Assembly (NCBI GenBank): GCA_016744295.1
Contig: JADGEQ010000024.1
Coordinates: forward strand, 38,270 to 102,269
Source of the DNA: Desulfobacteraceae bacterium
GTDB taxonomy: Bacteria > Desulfobacterota > Desulfobacteria > Desulfobacterales > Desulfobacteraceae
Direction of reading: 5' to 3'
Length of the DNA stretch: 64,000 nt
Both the position numbers and the translations under genes were made by a program. Positions 46,251-55,288 of this stretch are shown here, piece after piece; within the stretch, counting starts at the first letter, position 1, and each line of letters starts with the position of its first letter. Below the pieces are notes generated by a model that made no database searches, had not been told where the DNA came from, and was given only the letters and a program-made list of their open reading frames with translations.

Positions 46251-46973
46251 CTACTCAAAATGAATCCGGACCATTTTACGATAGGTCTCTTTAATAATTT
46301 CCAATCCGCTTTTGATATTGATTTCCAACGTTTCTTTTACTCGGTCAGGATTTTGGCTTTTGAGGGCATCTATGATTGCCTGGTGTTCTGTGTTAAATTT
46401 AATACAATCTTCTTCCTCCCGCCGATAAATATTGAGAACACTTTCCACCGAAAGGGTCAATGTTTGGGCAATATTGTAAAGATGGGGAAGATTAGATGCC
46501 TCATAGATAAGATAATGAAATTGTCGGTCATAATGGTAGTGGTTTTGGGGAAGTTCCCCCATGGTGGCATGGAGTTTTTCAAGGGTTAAAATATCAGAAT
46601 CCGTCAGATTTTTCAGAGCTTCAACCGCAAGGGTCGCCTCTAAATCCACCCGGAGATTATAAATATGGAGAACTTCATTTTGGGTGGGAGGGGTGGCGAC
46701 AATGGCACCTTTGTAGGGGATATTTTTCACCAACCCTGACCGGTCAAGGCGCATGAGAGCTTCTCTTATGGGACCCCTGCCGATTCCAAATTCAGCTTCA
46801 AGATCAGAGAGAATAAGACGGGATCCGGGAAGTTTAAAACCGCTGAGTATCATGTCTCGAATCTTCTCATAAGCCTTCAGGGATTTCATGGAAGATTTTT
46901 TTCCAGTCAAATTAAATGCTCCTGTAAAGTGTAAAATGAATATGTGAACCAGAGTTGATTTCATCAACTCCAT
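46251..46973 (-). CDS. GntR-family (FadR/FCD) regulator, 240 aa
   Basis: N-terminal winged HTH ('LILSDLEAEFGIGRGPIREALMRLDRSGLV') and C-terminal FCD ligand domain ('LRVDLEATLAVEAL', 'DRQFHYLIYEASNLPHL', 'EHQAIIDALKSQNPDRVKETLEINI'), where histidines bind a metal and carboxylate ligands. Start uncertain: the HTH begins right after an internal ATG at 46889, and neither start has a strong ribosome site. It sits at the downstream end of the catabolic cluster and is the obvious candidate to control it, sensing the substrate or an intermediate. Confidence 0.88.
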   Translation of the reverse strand: MELMKSTLVHIFILHFTGAFNLTGKKSSMKSLKAYEKIRDMILSGFKLPGSRLILSDLEAEFGIGRGPIREALMRLDRSGLVKNIPYKGAIVATPPTQNEVLHIYNLRVDLEATLAVEALKNLTDSDILTLEKLHATMGELPQNHYHYDRQFHYLIYEASNLPHLYNIAQTLTLSVESVLNIYRREEEDCIKFNTEHQAIIDALKSQNPDRVKETLEINIKSGLEIIKETYRKMVRIHFE

Positions 46974-47042
46974 ATGAATATTAACTCACCTAATATTGAG
47001 TGTTCAATTATTATGAATAGATCTGTTTGTCAACCTGGCCCA

Positions 47043-47067
47043 CGCTTAAATTCTTAAAATTTAAGCG
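47043..47067. promoter_or_regulatory. 10-bp palindrome between GntR and racemase genes
   Basis: CGCTTAAATT (47043-47052) and AATTTAAGCG (47058-47067) with a 5-base centre. It lies after the racemase stop codon and about 70 bases upstream of the GntR start, where a TTGACA is also seen on the minus strand. It could be a GntR operator or a terminator without T-run. Confidence 0.35.
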
Positions 47068-47083
47068 GTCTATACACCCCAAT

Positions 47084-47806
47084 TTACATATCATTACGGT
47101 TTCCGGTATTTTTTGCGGTCTGAACAATTTTTGCAGCCAGAACCTGGGCCGCATCAATTGCATTGATGGGCAGATCTCCACCCAGAACGCTTAATTCGGT
47201 ACAGGCAACTATGGCTGTTTGGGCGCCTTTTTGCAAAAGGTTTTCACACACCTTGTGATACGCATCCTGTATTTCAGAACCGGTATTCCCTTTTTTGACT
47301 GATTTGATAACCCCTAGCAAACGCTCCTGATACTCTGGATCAGGCCAGATATCCCTAATTCCCAATTTTTCAAATCGTTTGGCATAGAGTCCTGTCATAG
47401 CCACAGCCGGAGATGCCAGTATGCCGACCCGACCCTGTTCCGGAAAATGTGAGGTTAGATGATCGGACACAAGATCAATCAGATTTATAACGGGAATGTT
47501 TACGGCATTCTGGACCGCATCATAATAATAATGGGCTGTATTACAGGCAATCACAAGAAAGTGTGCTCCCCAGGATTCGAGGCGTTTGCCCATGTCTGCC
47601 ATGCAGGGCCCGGGATCTTCACCCTTTCCCTCAATAATGGCTTTTATTCTGGAGGGAACCTTGGGATTATTATCCACAATACATCGGATATGATCCATAT
47701 CATCCAAAGCTGGTGTCAACGCAATGATGCGCTGCATGAGATCAACCGTGGCTTCGGGACCCATTCCCCCGATTATACCCACTATTTTTTCAGTTGTTTG
47801 ACTCAT
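47084..47806 (-). CDS. Aspartate/glutamate racemase family protein, 240 aa
   Basis: Cofactor-independent racemase fold. The family motifs 'VGIIGGMGPEATVDLMQRI', 'LVIACNTAHYYYDAVQ' (first catalytic cysteine) and 'TAIVACTELSVLGGD' (second cysteine) are present, so activity is expected. Members act on aspartate, glutamate or other amino acids. In this cluster, with a D-cysteine desulfhydrase/CuyA-type enzyme, cysteate (the sulfonate analogue of aspartate) would be a plausible substrate. That is inference. Confidence 0.85.
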   Translation of the reverse strand: MSQTTEKIVGIIGGMGPEATVDLMQRIIALTPALDDMDHIRCIVDNNPKVPSRIKAIIEGKGEDPGPCMADMGKRLESWGAHFLVIACNTAHYYYDAVQNAVNIPVINLIDLVSDHLTSHFPEQGRVGILASPAVAMTGLYAKRFEKLGIRDIWPDPEYQERLLGVIKSVKKGNTGSEIQDAYHKVCENLLQKGAQTAIVACTELSVLGGDLPINAIDAAQVLAAKIVQTAKNTGNRNDM

Positions 47807-47916
47807 TTTTAGTCTTTCCTATCAGTGAAAACATGGAGACCTTCAGTGAAAAACATGGAAACCTTTACCAAAAAAGGCTCCCATGTTCTGTATCTGGCAG
47901 TCGAAAACAATCTAAA

Positions 47917-48915
47917 CTATCTGAATGTATCCATATAGGCATAGAGAGCTGGAGATCCACCGGTGTGGAGGAACAGCACATTGGAACCCTTGGCAAAATG
48001 GCCTTTGCGAACCAGATCTATAAGTCCTGCAGCCGCCTTACCGGAATATACGGGGTCCAGAAGGATTGCCTCTGTTTTGGCAAAAAGTTTTACCGCTTCA
48101 ACCATTGAATCTGTGGGAAGAGAATACCCAGGTCCCACATACTGATCAAAACAAACAATATCTTCCCGGGCAACACCGGTTTTCACACCCAACTTCTCAG
48201 CAGTTTCCAAGGCCAGTTTGTAAACAATCTCTTCCTGGACATCCTTGGGTCTGGAAACATTGATGCCGCTAATGGGAATTCCCCCGCTCACACCGTTCAT
48301 ACCAACCACCATTCCGGCATGGGTTCCTGCAGAACCAGAAGGAACAACGATGTGATCAATGTCCAAACGCATCTCATTGAGCTGCCCCATGGACTCTTCT
48401 GCACAAACCGCATACCCAAGTGCACCAATTGCATTGGAAGCGCCACCTGGAATGATATAGGGTTTTTTCCCGGCTGCTGTGAGTTCATCAAGCTTTTTGG
48501 TCATCTCTCCCATCATGTCTGAACCGCCTGGAACAACACCAATGCTTTTCACACCCAACAGTTCAAAAAGAAAATTATTGCCGCTGGCGTCTTCTTTATA
48601 GGATCCCTTTACACGTTCTTCAAGGATGAGGTGACAGTCAAGTCCCTCTTTGGCAGACCAGGAAGCCGTCAATCTGGCATGGTTTGACTGTACAGCCCCA
48701 CAGGTGATGATGGTATCCGCGCCCTGTTCCATGGCATCGGCAATGCAAAACTCCAATTTTCTGGTTTTGTTGCCGCCGGCGGAACCCGGAAGAAGATCAT
48801 CCCTTTTGATATAAAGGTTCACATCGTTGCCAAGGGCCTGGGTCAAAGCAGGCATCAATTCCAGGGGTGTCGCGCCTTGGAGGTAGTTTCGTCTGGGAAA
48901 TTTTGTAAAATTCAT
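47917..48915 (-). CDS. PLP lyase: D-cysteine desulfhydrase / L-cysteate sulfo-lyase family, 332 aa
   Basis: ACC deaminase/D-cysteine desulfhydrase family (fold type II PLP enzyme). 'RDDLLPGSAGGNKTRKLEF' contains the PLP lysine, followed by 'CGAVQSNHARLTAS' and 'VPSGSAGTHAGMVVG' (phosphate-binding loop) and 'LDPVYSGKAAAGL'. The start at 48915 was chosen because AAAGGACA precedes it and the family begins with this 'FPRRNYL' segment. Family members release sulfide from D-cysteine or sulfite from L-cysteate (CuyA). The RidA, racemase, HpsN-like and TRAP neighbours make CuyA-like chemistry the more attractive reading, but the active-site residues were not compared by alignment. Confidence 0.85.
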   Translation of the reverse strand: MNFTKFPRRNYLQGATPLELMPALTQALGNDVNLYIKRDDLLPGSAGGNKTRKLEFCIADAMEQGADTIITCGAVQSNHARLTASWSAKEGLDCHLILEERVKGSYKEDASGNNFLFELLGVKSIGVVPGGSDMMGEMTKKLDELTAAGKKPYIIPGGASNAIGALGYAVCAEESMGQLNEMRLDIDHIVVPSGSAGTHAGMVVGMNGVSGGIPISGINVSRPKDVQEEIVYKLALETAEKLGVKTGVAREDIVCFDQYVGPGYSLPTDSMVEAVKLFAKTEAILLDPVYSGKAAAGLIDLVRKGHFAKGSNVLFLHTGGSPALYAYMDTFR

Positions 48916-48940
48916 GGAATGTCCTTTTAAAATTATTCTA

Positions 48941-49324
48941 TCATATAAGTTGAAAAATAGCTTCCACTTCGACATCTGCGCCCAGGGGAAGTGCTGCCAC
49001 CTGGAAGGCACTGCGTGCAGGGAAGGGTTCTTTAAAATATTGGGCATACACCTGATTTACTGCGGCAAAATCCTTGATATCCGCCAGATATACGGTTGTC
49101 TTAACAGCATTTGCGAGGTTTGTTCCTGCCGCTCGTGCAATGGCGTCAAGGTTTTTAAAAACAAGATGGGCGCGGTCTTCAATTGCCCCCCCGGGGATTT
49201 TACCTGTTGCAGGGTCAATGGGCAACTGACCCGATGTAAACAAAAGGTTTCCGGTTACCACTGCCTGGGAATAGGGACCAATGGCACCAGGTGCATTTTC
49301 TGTTTTAATTATTTGTTTGGGCAT
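48941..49324 (-). CDS. RidA (YjgF/UK114) family imine deaminase, 127 aa
   Basis: Trimeric enamine/imine hydrolase with the family motifs 'NAPGAIGPYSQAV', 'GNLLFTSGQLPIDP' and 'VKTTVYLADIKDF', ending 'ALPLGADVEVEAI' with the conserved arginine nearby ('PARSAFQVAALPLG'). It clears 2-aminoacrylate and similar imines released by PLP lyases. Its place directly between the lyase and aminotransferase genes supports coupling to their products. Standard length. Confidence 0.92.
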   Translation of the reverse strand: MPKQIIKTENAPGAIGPYSQAVVTGNLLFTSGQLPIDPATGKIPGGAIEDRAHLVFKNLDAIARAAGTNLANAVKTTVYLADIKDFAAVNQVYAQYFKEPFPARSAFQVAALPLGADVEVEAIFQLI

Positions 49325-49336
49325 GGAAGTTCTTCC

Positions 49337-50539
49337 TTATTTTAATACAGTTTTTGCCACTTGCTCGATGATCTCAATAATAAGCTTGCAATCATCCAGG
49401 GTAAATGTCAGGGGAATTCTCATATCACACATGACGGCCAGGATGCGCTGGGTATTGGCAAGATAAGGCAGCTCTCCAAAATACTTCCAGCTTGAATAGG
49501 CAGAGGTAAATCCCACGGGTTCCTTATTACCAAACCATTTAAGTTCGACCCCCTGTTCCAGGCACCCCCCTAAAAAAGCGTGGATCCTCTCTTCATTCTG
49601 ATTGACCAAGGAAAATTGAATAGAGCTTCCCACATAATTTTCTTTTGGGTCCCTTGGGGGACAGGTGATTCCCTCAATATGGCTCAACCCCTTCTCCAGA
49701 GCCCGGTATCGCTTATTCCAGCGCTCACACTGGATATCCAAATCCTTCAGCTGGGGCCGCAGCAGCGCTGCACGAAGGTTATCCATACGGCAGGAATAAT
49801 TGGGAACCTGGGTTTTAAGGCTTTCGAAAACAGCCATGTCAGGCCTGGCCGTATGGCGCTCATAGAGCATGTAAGAACCTGAATAAATAATGGCCCGGGC
49901 AATGAGATCCGGGTCATCTGTCACCAGCAAACCGCCTTCACCCGAATTCATATGCTTATAGGTTTGGGTTGAAAAGCATCCTGCGATTCCAAAGGAGCCG
50001 GACTTTTTCTGATCCCAGGTTGCCCCCATGGTGTGGGCACAATCTTCTATAAGCACCAGACCATTGGCATTGCAGATTTCCATGATCCTGTCCATATTGG
50101 TGATATGTCCCCGCATATGGGAGAGCATAAACCATTTGGCATCTGGAGCTGCGGCCTTTGCCGCCAGATCCTCAAGATCAATGGTATAATCATCCACAAT
50201 ATCAACCAGTTCAATGGCAGCGCCAGCGTTTTCAATGGCACCTGGAACCGGTGCCAATGTGTATGCATTGCACAAAACCTTGTCGCCGGGGTTTACACCG
50301 GCACTTTTAAGGGCCAGATACATGGCACTGCCGCAGGAGGCACAGGAAAGACAATATTTTTTTCCCATGTAAGCTGCAAATTCTTCTTCCAGGAGAGCGG
50401 CTTCACCTTTTTCTCCGGGATTAACATTGTAACGGTGGAGTTTACCGGACTTTAAAATCTCCAATGCTCGTTCAATTCCCCCATCACAAATGGGTTCCTG
50501 CAGGGTGAAATCCTTTTTAAATTGTTTATTGCTGGACAT
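49337..50539 (-). CDS. DegT/DnrJ/EryC1-type PLP aminotransferase, 400 aa
   Basis: Fold type I aminotransferase of the DegT/StrS group. 'EDCAHTMGATWDQKKSGSFGIAGCFSTQTYKHMNSGEGGLLVTDD' is the family core, shown here only to locate it: the catalytic lysine is the K of TYKHMNS. AGGAGG lies before ATG 50539, which fixes the start. These enzymes usually act on sugars, but some act on other aldehydes or ketones. With HpsN-like and CuyA-like neighbours it might aminate a keto acid such as sulfopyruvate to cysteate. That reaction is not proven for this family. Confidence 0.85.
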   Translation of the reverse strand: MSSNKQFKKDFTLQEPICDGGIERALEILKSGKLHRYNVNPGEKGEAALLEEEFAAYMGKKYCLSCASCGSAMYLALKSAGVNPGDKVLCNAYTLAPVPGAIENAGAAIELVDIVDDYTIDLEDLAAKAAAPDAKWFMLSHMRGHITNMDRIMEICNANGLVLIEDCAHTMGATWDQKKSGSFGIAGCFSTQTYKHMNSGEGGLLVTDDPDLIARAIIYSGSYMLYERHTARPDMAVFESLKTQVPNYSCRMDNLRAALLRPQLKDLDIQCERWNKRYRALEKGLSHIEGITCPPRDPKENYVGSSIQFSLVNQNEERIHAFLGGCLEQGVELKWFGNKEPVGFTSAYSSWKYFGELPYLANTQRILAVMCDMRIPLTFTLDDCKLIIEIIEQVAKTVLK

Positions 50540-50639
50540 GCTGTATCCTCCTGTATATCTGTACATCTTCATACCTCAGCCAAGCGGAATTAAACAGCTT
50601 TAGGCCAGGCGAACTTGATGACCAAGAACCTACAAAGGT

Positions 50640-51950
50640 CTAATACTTTTTCTGGTTATAGACCTCAAAATTCCATTCCTGGTCAGGGAAATATTTTCGT
50701 AATCTCCAGTCACAGGCTCTGGCATGACCTTCCATTCCCTCTACCCTTGAAAGCCTGGAGGCAGCGCCACTGACAATCTTGTTGGCTTGTTTGCTGATTT
50801 CTTGGTAGGTATAAATTTTGAGAAATTTCATCACATTCAGTCCACCGGAATAATGACCGGCTTTTTTAGTGGGAAGAATATGATTGGTACCCGAACATTT
50901 ATCCCCATGGGAAACAGTGCTGCCTTCGCCGAGGAACAAGGAGCCGTAGGAACCCAGATTATCCACCCACCAATCCAGGTCTCTGGCCATTACCTGGACA
51001 TGCTCGGCGGCATAGGCATCATTTACCCGGCAAAGCTCGTCTCTGTCTTCACAAAGAACGATTTCCCCATAATCCCTCCAGGAGGATTCAGCCACCTCAG
51101 AGTTTGGCATATCCGCAATGATTTTTGGCATAACTTCGAGTACTTTTTCACCCAAATCCTTTGAATCGGTAAACAGCCATACCGGAGAGTCATATCCGTG
51201 TTCCGCCTGGGAGACCAGGTCAACGGCAACGGTCATATAATCGGCTGTGTCATCGGCAATGATGGCCGATTCCGTGGGGCCTGCAAACACGTCAATAGTG
51301 CATTTTCCGGCCGAGGATAGAATACTTTTGGCTTCTGCCACATAGGCATTACCGGGTCCTGCCAGTATATTGGCCGGCTTTCCGGTAAAAAGACCGAACC
51401 CCATGGTGGCGATGGCCTGAACCCCGCCCATTTCAATTATAATATCCGCACCCGCCACATCAAGTGCATAGGCAAGGGCCGGATCAATGCTTTCTCCACG
51501 GGGGGGGGAGCAGGCGATGATGGTTTTAACCCCTGCCGCCTTTGCCGTGGCCACACTCATAATGGCAGAGCAGGCATGGGCAAAACGCCCTCCGGGGACA
51601 TAACATCCGGCCACCTCCATGGGAATTATTTTCTGGCCAAGGCGCACCCCGGGAAGTGTTTCCCGTTCAAATTCACTGATTGAATCCCTCTGGGCCTTAG
51701 CGAACCCGTATACCTGCTCATGGGCAAACCGGATATCCTGTTTAACTTCTTCCGGGACCAAATCGATGAGGCGCTGTTTTTTTTCCGGGCTGAGGATAAA
51801 ATCGCCTTCCCAATTATCAAATTTCTTGGCCAGTTGGATAACTGCCTCTTCGCCGTTCTTCTCTATGTCGGAGAGGATGCCCTGAACAATGCCGCGAATT
51901 TTTTCTGAATCGGATTCGGCAGATTTGTCGGCTTTTTTTAGATACTCCAT
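50640..51950 (-). CDS. Histidinol-dehydrogenase-family enzyme, HpsN-like, 436 aa
   Basis: NAD-dependent dehydrogenase of the HisD fold with the conserved blocks 'VAGCYVPGGRFAHACSAIMS', 'GAGNAYVAEAK'-type loop 'GPGNAYVAEAKSIL', 'DVFAGPTESAIIADD', 'SQAEHGYDSP' and 'GDKCSGTNHILPT'. It begins MEYLKKAD, like sulfopropanediol dehydrogenases (HpsN), and it is not within a histidine operon, so a C3-diol sulfonate is a better guess than histidinol. It lies upstream of the DegT gene and downstream of the UroD gene, all leftward. Confidence 0.8.
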   Translation of the reverse strand: MEYLKKADKSAESDSEKIRGIVQGILSDIEKNGEEAVIQLAKKFDNWEGDFILSPEKKQRLIDLVPEEVKQDIRFAHEQVYGFAKAQRDSISEFERETLPGVRLGQKIIPMEVAGCYVPGGRFAHACSAIMSVATAKAAGVKTIIACSPPRGESIDPALAYALDVAGADIIIEMGGVQAIATMGFGLFTGKPANILAGPGNAYVAEAKSILSSAGKCTIDVFAGPTESAIIADDTADYMTVAVDLVSQAEHGYDSPVWLFTDSKDLGEKVLEVMPKIIADMPNSEVAESSWRDYGEIVLCEDRDELCRVNDAYAAEHVQVMARDLDWWVDNLGSYGSLFLGEGSTVSHGDKCSGTNHILPTKKAGHYSGGLNVMKFLKIYTYQEISKQANKIVSGAASRLSRVEGMEGHARACDWRLRKYFPDQEWNFEVYNQKKY

Positions 51951-52032
51951 AATTGTCTCCCTAAATAATTAAGATACCATTTATATCAATTGCATAGTGT
52001 ATTTATTTATCGAAAAAAAAAAGACAATGCAA

Positions 52033-52072
52033 GGATTTTATAAAATATAATTAAATATATTTTATAAAATCC
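52033..52072. promoter_or_regulatory. Perfect 17-bp inverted repeat, AT-rich
   Basis: Arms 52033-52049 and 52056-52072 are exact complements around ATTAAA, 83 bases before the HisD-like start. The inner 38-base unit (GATTTTATAAAATA, 10 bases, TATTTTATAAAATC) recurs at 56575-56612. It may be an operator for the cluster; it could also act as a terminator for the UroD gene, since a T-run follows on the minus strand. Confidence 0.55.
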
Positions 52073-52091
52073 AACTCTCCATAAAAAAAAC

Positions 52092-53219
52092 CTATCGTTG
52101 AAATCCCAAAGCGGTTTGAAACATTGCTTCTACATTTTCAGGCGGCACATCAATTTGCATATTGTGTACAGAACCCAACACATATCCACCGCCGGTTCCC
52201 AAATCTGTAATCCTCTTTTTCACCTCTTTTTGCACATCGGCCACACTTCCGTTGGGCAACACCTCAAAGGTATCAATTGCACCCCAAAATGTTAACTTAT
52301 CTCCAAACCGCTGTTTCAGTTTATCGGTCTCCATGCCTACGGCAGTGGCCTGGACAGGATTTAAAACCTCTATACCAATGTCGATCATATCATCCAGCAA
52401 ATTTGCAATGGAACCGCAGCTGTGATGGTAAACCTTTGCTTTGGTAAACGTTTTAATATGGGCAATAAGTTCTGCCTGGTATGGTTTGATTATTTCCCGG
52501 TAGGTAGCAGGTGACATCAAAGACGTATTTTGTGCCCCCAGATCATCCGCCACTTGGATAACATCTAGAAATTCACCCACCTGGGTTAAATAGAGCTCTG
52601 CATTTCTTTTTCGATGATCAACAACCCGCCTGAGAAGTGCGTGGGCCATGTCTTTATTCATGACCGTATCCAGAAGAAATTCAGAAAGACCCCTTAAATA
52701 CCAAGCCTGTTCATAGGTGTTGCCAGGAGATCCCATACAGCCAACAAGGGCATATTCACCTTTATTGTAAAGGGTTTGCGCATGCTCACGCAGTCCAGTG
52801 TAGTCAAATTCCTCATCGGGATTTGGCCAGGGGTGATTTTCTATATCCGCAAGGCTTGTTGCTTTTTGCAGGGGGTATTTACAAAGATTTGCATATCCAT
52901 TGCTTATTTTTCGGCCAACACCCCAGGAATCAATAAAGACCTCGTCTTCGGCAAAGGGTTCTGTAGGTGCGAATGCTTTGTTTTTTGGCCTTATATGACG
53001 AGTATCAATGGTAAAATGTTGCAGCACTCGTTCATCCATATAGGCAGTCTGCCAGATATGGGACATGATTTTTGTGGGTATATCTTCATATCCAAGATAC
53101 TTCTTTAATTTTTCATAGGCTGGAATCATCAGTGTTGTCTGCCTGCCGCCAAGATCCATTGGCACCCTATCCGGCTCTTCATGATTCAATGCCATCAACA
53201 CTCTTTCTTTACTATTCAC
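52092..53219 (-). CDS. Uroporphyrinogen-decarboxylase-family (MtaA/CmuA-like) protein, 375 aa
   Basis: TIM-barrel of the UroD/methyltransferase family: 'NHEEPDRVPMDLGGRQTT' at the start, 'ADDLGAQNTSLMSPATYREIIKPY', 'VYHHSCGSIANLLDDMIDIGIEVLNPVQ' with the zinc-binding H and C of HSCG, and 'WGAIDTFEVLPNG'. Stand-alone members in anaerobes act in corrinoid methyl transfer, not heme synthesis. No corrinoid protein is adjacent, so its partner is unknown. It is the first gene after the TRAP transporter and probably co-transcribed. Confidence 0.82.
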   Translation of the reverse strand: MNSKERVLMALNHEEPDRVPMDLGGRQTTLMIPAYEKLKKYLGYEDIPTKIMSHIWQTAYMDERVLQHFTIDTRHIRPKNKAFAPTEPFAEDEVFIDSWGVGRKISNGYANLCKYPLQKATSLADIENHPWPNPDEEFDYTGLREHAQTLYNKGEYALVGCMGSPGNTYEQAWYLRGLSEFLLDTVMNKDMAHALLRRVVDHRKRNAELYLTQVGEFLDVIQVADDLGAQNTSLMSPATYREIIKPYQAELIAHIKTFTKAKVYHHSCGSIANLLDDMIDIGIEVLNPVQATAVGMETDKLKQRFGDKLTFWGAIDTFEVLPNGSVADVQKEVKKRITDLGTGGGYVLGSVHNMQIDVPPENVEAMFQTALGFQR

Positions 53220-53261
53220 TTGATGTCTCCTTTATTTTTTTTAGATAATGCAAAAAGCGTA

Positions 53262-53301
53262 TTTAAAGGATGATACAAAGCCCACCATATCATCCTTTAA
53301 A
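53262..53301. terminator. 13-bp hairpin between dctM and UroD genes
   Basis: TTTAAAGGATGAT (53262-53274) and ATCATCCTTTAAA (53289-53301) are exact complements. On the minus strand a T-rich stretch follows, so partial termination between the transporter and the enzyme genes is likely. Confidence 0.5.
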
Positions 53302-53335
53302 TATTTTTATCCATCCCCGTGGCGCTGTTATTGAA

Positions 53336-54628
53336 TTATTGAAATATCGTATTCAACAATTCCGGAAGCCATAATGTCAGGGACGGAATATAGGCGATCA
53401 AAAATACCACCAATACACTGACAAATACAAAGGGCAGTGCATTCACAGATATCTCTTCCAGGGTGGCCCTTGCCACCCCCGACGCAATGAACATATTTTC
53501 CCCAAGGGGTGGTGTTGCAAAACCGATTTCACAACAGCAAACCAGGACCACACCAAAATGGATTGGGTCCACGCCAAGGGAAACCATGACCGGCAGCAGC
53601 ACCGGGGTCACCAGCATGATGGTTGCCAGAGTTTCCATGAACATTCCCATGAACAGAAGAAAGAAAATAATCAATGCCCAGATCAAATACAGATTATCCG
53701 TGAGGTTTAACAACCCTGCTGCTATGAGATCGGGAATCTTGTTTATGGTAAGAAGCTGGCCGAATGCCAGGGCTGTGAACATAATAATCAGAACACGGCC
53801 GGTAATCCATGTGGTGCTTTCAAGTGCCTTCATGGCACCTTTAAGTTCAATCTCCTTGTAGATAAAAATCCCCACAAAAAGGGTATAAAAGATGGAAACA
53901 ATGGCTGCCTCGGTTGGGGTGAAAAAACCCGTATAGATACCGCCAAGAATTATGATAGGGGTCAAAAGCGCCCAGAAGCCTTCCTTCATTGTCGCCGTTA
54001 CGGCTTTGACAGACAGTTCTTTGCCGTCCCCCTCATATTTTTTTTGTCTTGATCTAAAGTAGTTCATTGCCATCAGGCCCACAGCCAGCATAATGCCCGG
54101 GATAAATCCGGCAATAAAAAGATCTGCTATGGATTGGGATGCGGCAACCCCGTAAATAACCATGGGAATGCTCGGGGGGATAACAACGCCCAAACCGCCT
54201 GAAGAGGAGGTAACGGCTCCAGCATAGCCTTTATCATACCCATGACGCACCATGGCCGGTATCATGAGCATACCAACGGCTGCTGTTGTGGCAGGGCCGG
54301 AGCCTGAAATAGCACCGAAAAACAAACAGGACAAAATTGTGGAAGCCGCCATGCCGCCTGTGAATGGTCCGGCCATGGCCTCGGCCACGGCAACCAGTCG
54401 CCTGGATATACCCGCCGATTCCATGAGGGCCCCGGACAGAATAAAAGCGGGAAGAGCCATGATGGGAAAGGAGTTCACCGAGGTATAGGCAATTTCCACA
54501 AGCCCTTCCAAAGGCTTGCCGGAAAAAATCATTCCGCCCATGGCAGCCGCGCCAAGGGAGAGGGTGATGGGTGCACCTATGAGCAAAAGCCCCACAAAGG
54601 TAATAAAAATGACCGCTGTTACACTCAT
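53336..54628 (-). CDS. dctM: TRAP transporter large membrane subunit, 430 aa
   Basis: About 11-12 hydrophobic segments with the DctM signature blocks 'GAPITLSLGAAAMGGMIFSG', 'SGSGPATTAAVGMLMIPAM', 'YAGAVTSSSGGLGVVIPPSIPMVIYG' and 'FGVVLVCCCEIGFATPPLGENMF'. It forms the sodium-coupled import channel of a tripartite transporter. Its start overlaps the dctQ stop by 4 bases (ATGA). Substrate is set by the DctP protein; C4-dicarboxylate-like acids and sulfonates are typical. Confidence 0.92.
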   Translation of the reverse strand: MSVTAVIFITFVGLLLIGAPITLSLGAAAMGGMIFSGKPLEGLVEIAYTSVNSFPIMALPAFILSGALMESAGISRRLVAVAEAMAGPFTGGMAASTILSCLFFGAISGSGPATTAAVGMLMIPAMVRHGYDKGYAGAVTSSSGGLGVVIPPSIPMVIYGVAASQSIADLFIAGFIPGIMLAVGLMAMNYFRSRQKKYEGDGKELSVKAVTATMKEGFWALLTPIIILGGIYTGFFTPTEAAIVSIFYTLFVGIFIYKEIELKGAMKALESTTWITGRVLIIMFTALAFGQLLTINKIPDLIAAGLLNLTDNLYLIWALIIFFLLFMGMFMETLATIMLVTPVLLPVMVSLGVDPIHFGVVLVCCCEIGFATPPLGENMFIASGVARATLEEISVNALPFVFVSVLVVFLIAYIPSLTLWLPELLNTIFQ

Positions 54629-55230
54629 GATTTCACCCCGCTTTCAGGTGCTTCATCATCTGGATTCCCCGTGTCTACCTTATCAACATCGGCAATTTCG
54701 ATTTTAAAGACATATTTCATAATATTGACCTGTATAATTCGGATGGTCATCAAGGAAAAGGCAATGGGGAAAATCAAGAAAATATAAGCCATTAGCCAGT
54801 CAAGGGTTGGCGAATACTCCGGATATTGGAATCCTTCTTTGATCACACTGATACTGTAATAAATCATGGTGCAATTAAAGACAACCCATACGATATCAGA
54901 TAAAAGGGTGGACAGGTCTCCAACGATTTTGGGGAAAATTTTAAATTGAAAGGTCACCCGGTTATGGGCGGCCAGCCGTGCCGCATAGGTCGCGCCCAAA
55001 AAGACAAACCATACAAATGCAAAACGGGAAAGTTCTTCTCCCCATGGAATGGAAGCAGGTAACGGGTAATGCACCAGAAAAGCAAAATGCTGGGAAAGTG
55101 AATGCATTGCACTGAACACGATCCTGAGTACAATCTGCAAAAAAAGCAGACAGACAAAAAATACCAACAGAATCTGGCAAAGATAGCTCTCAAGATTGTC
55201 CAGAATTTTTAGGGTGGTTTTGGGTCGCAT
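54625..55230 (-). CDS. dctQ: TRAP transporter small membrane subunit, 201 aa
   Basis: Four hydrophobic segments of the DctQ family, with the motif 'PWGEELSRFAFVWFVFLGATYAARLAAHNRV' around residue 60-90. N- and C-termini are cytoplasmic and the C-terminus is acidic. It pairs with DctM, which overlaps it, and with the periplasmic DctP encoded just upstream. A strong hairpin separates dctP from this gene, suggesting less expression than dctP. Confidence 0.9.
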   Translation of the reverse strand: MRPKTTLKILDNLESYLCQILLVFFVCLLFLQIVLRIVFSAMHSLSQHFAFLVHYPLPASIPWGEELSRFAFVWFVFLGATYAARLAAHNRVTFQFKIFPKIVGDLSTLLSDIVWVVFNCTMIYYSISVIKEGFQYPEYSPTLDWLMAYIFLIFPIAFSLMTIRIIQVNIMKYVFKIEIADVDKVDTGNPDDEAPESGVKS

Positions 55231-55253
55231 AAATTACTCCATTTTCTATAGAA

Positions 55254-55281
55254 AACCTGCCCGGCGTTTGCCGGGCAGGTT
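55254..55281 (-). terminator. Intra-operon hairpin between dctP and dctQ
   Basis: Perfect 12-base arms AACCTGCCCGGC (55254-55265) and GCCGGGCAGGTT (55270-55281) with a 4-base loop, and TTTTC following on the minus strand. It probably attenuates transcription or protects the dctP message, raising binding protein over membrane subunits. Confidence 0.65.
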
Positions 55282-55288
55282 ACAGGAT

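Noticed and set aside
50640..51950. Histidine-biosynthesis hisD
   Set aside because: No other his gene is near, and the cluster (TRAP, PLP lyase, racemase) and the N-terminus fit an HpsN-like enzyme better; not excluded.
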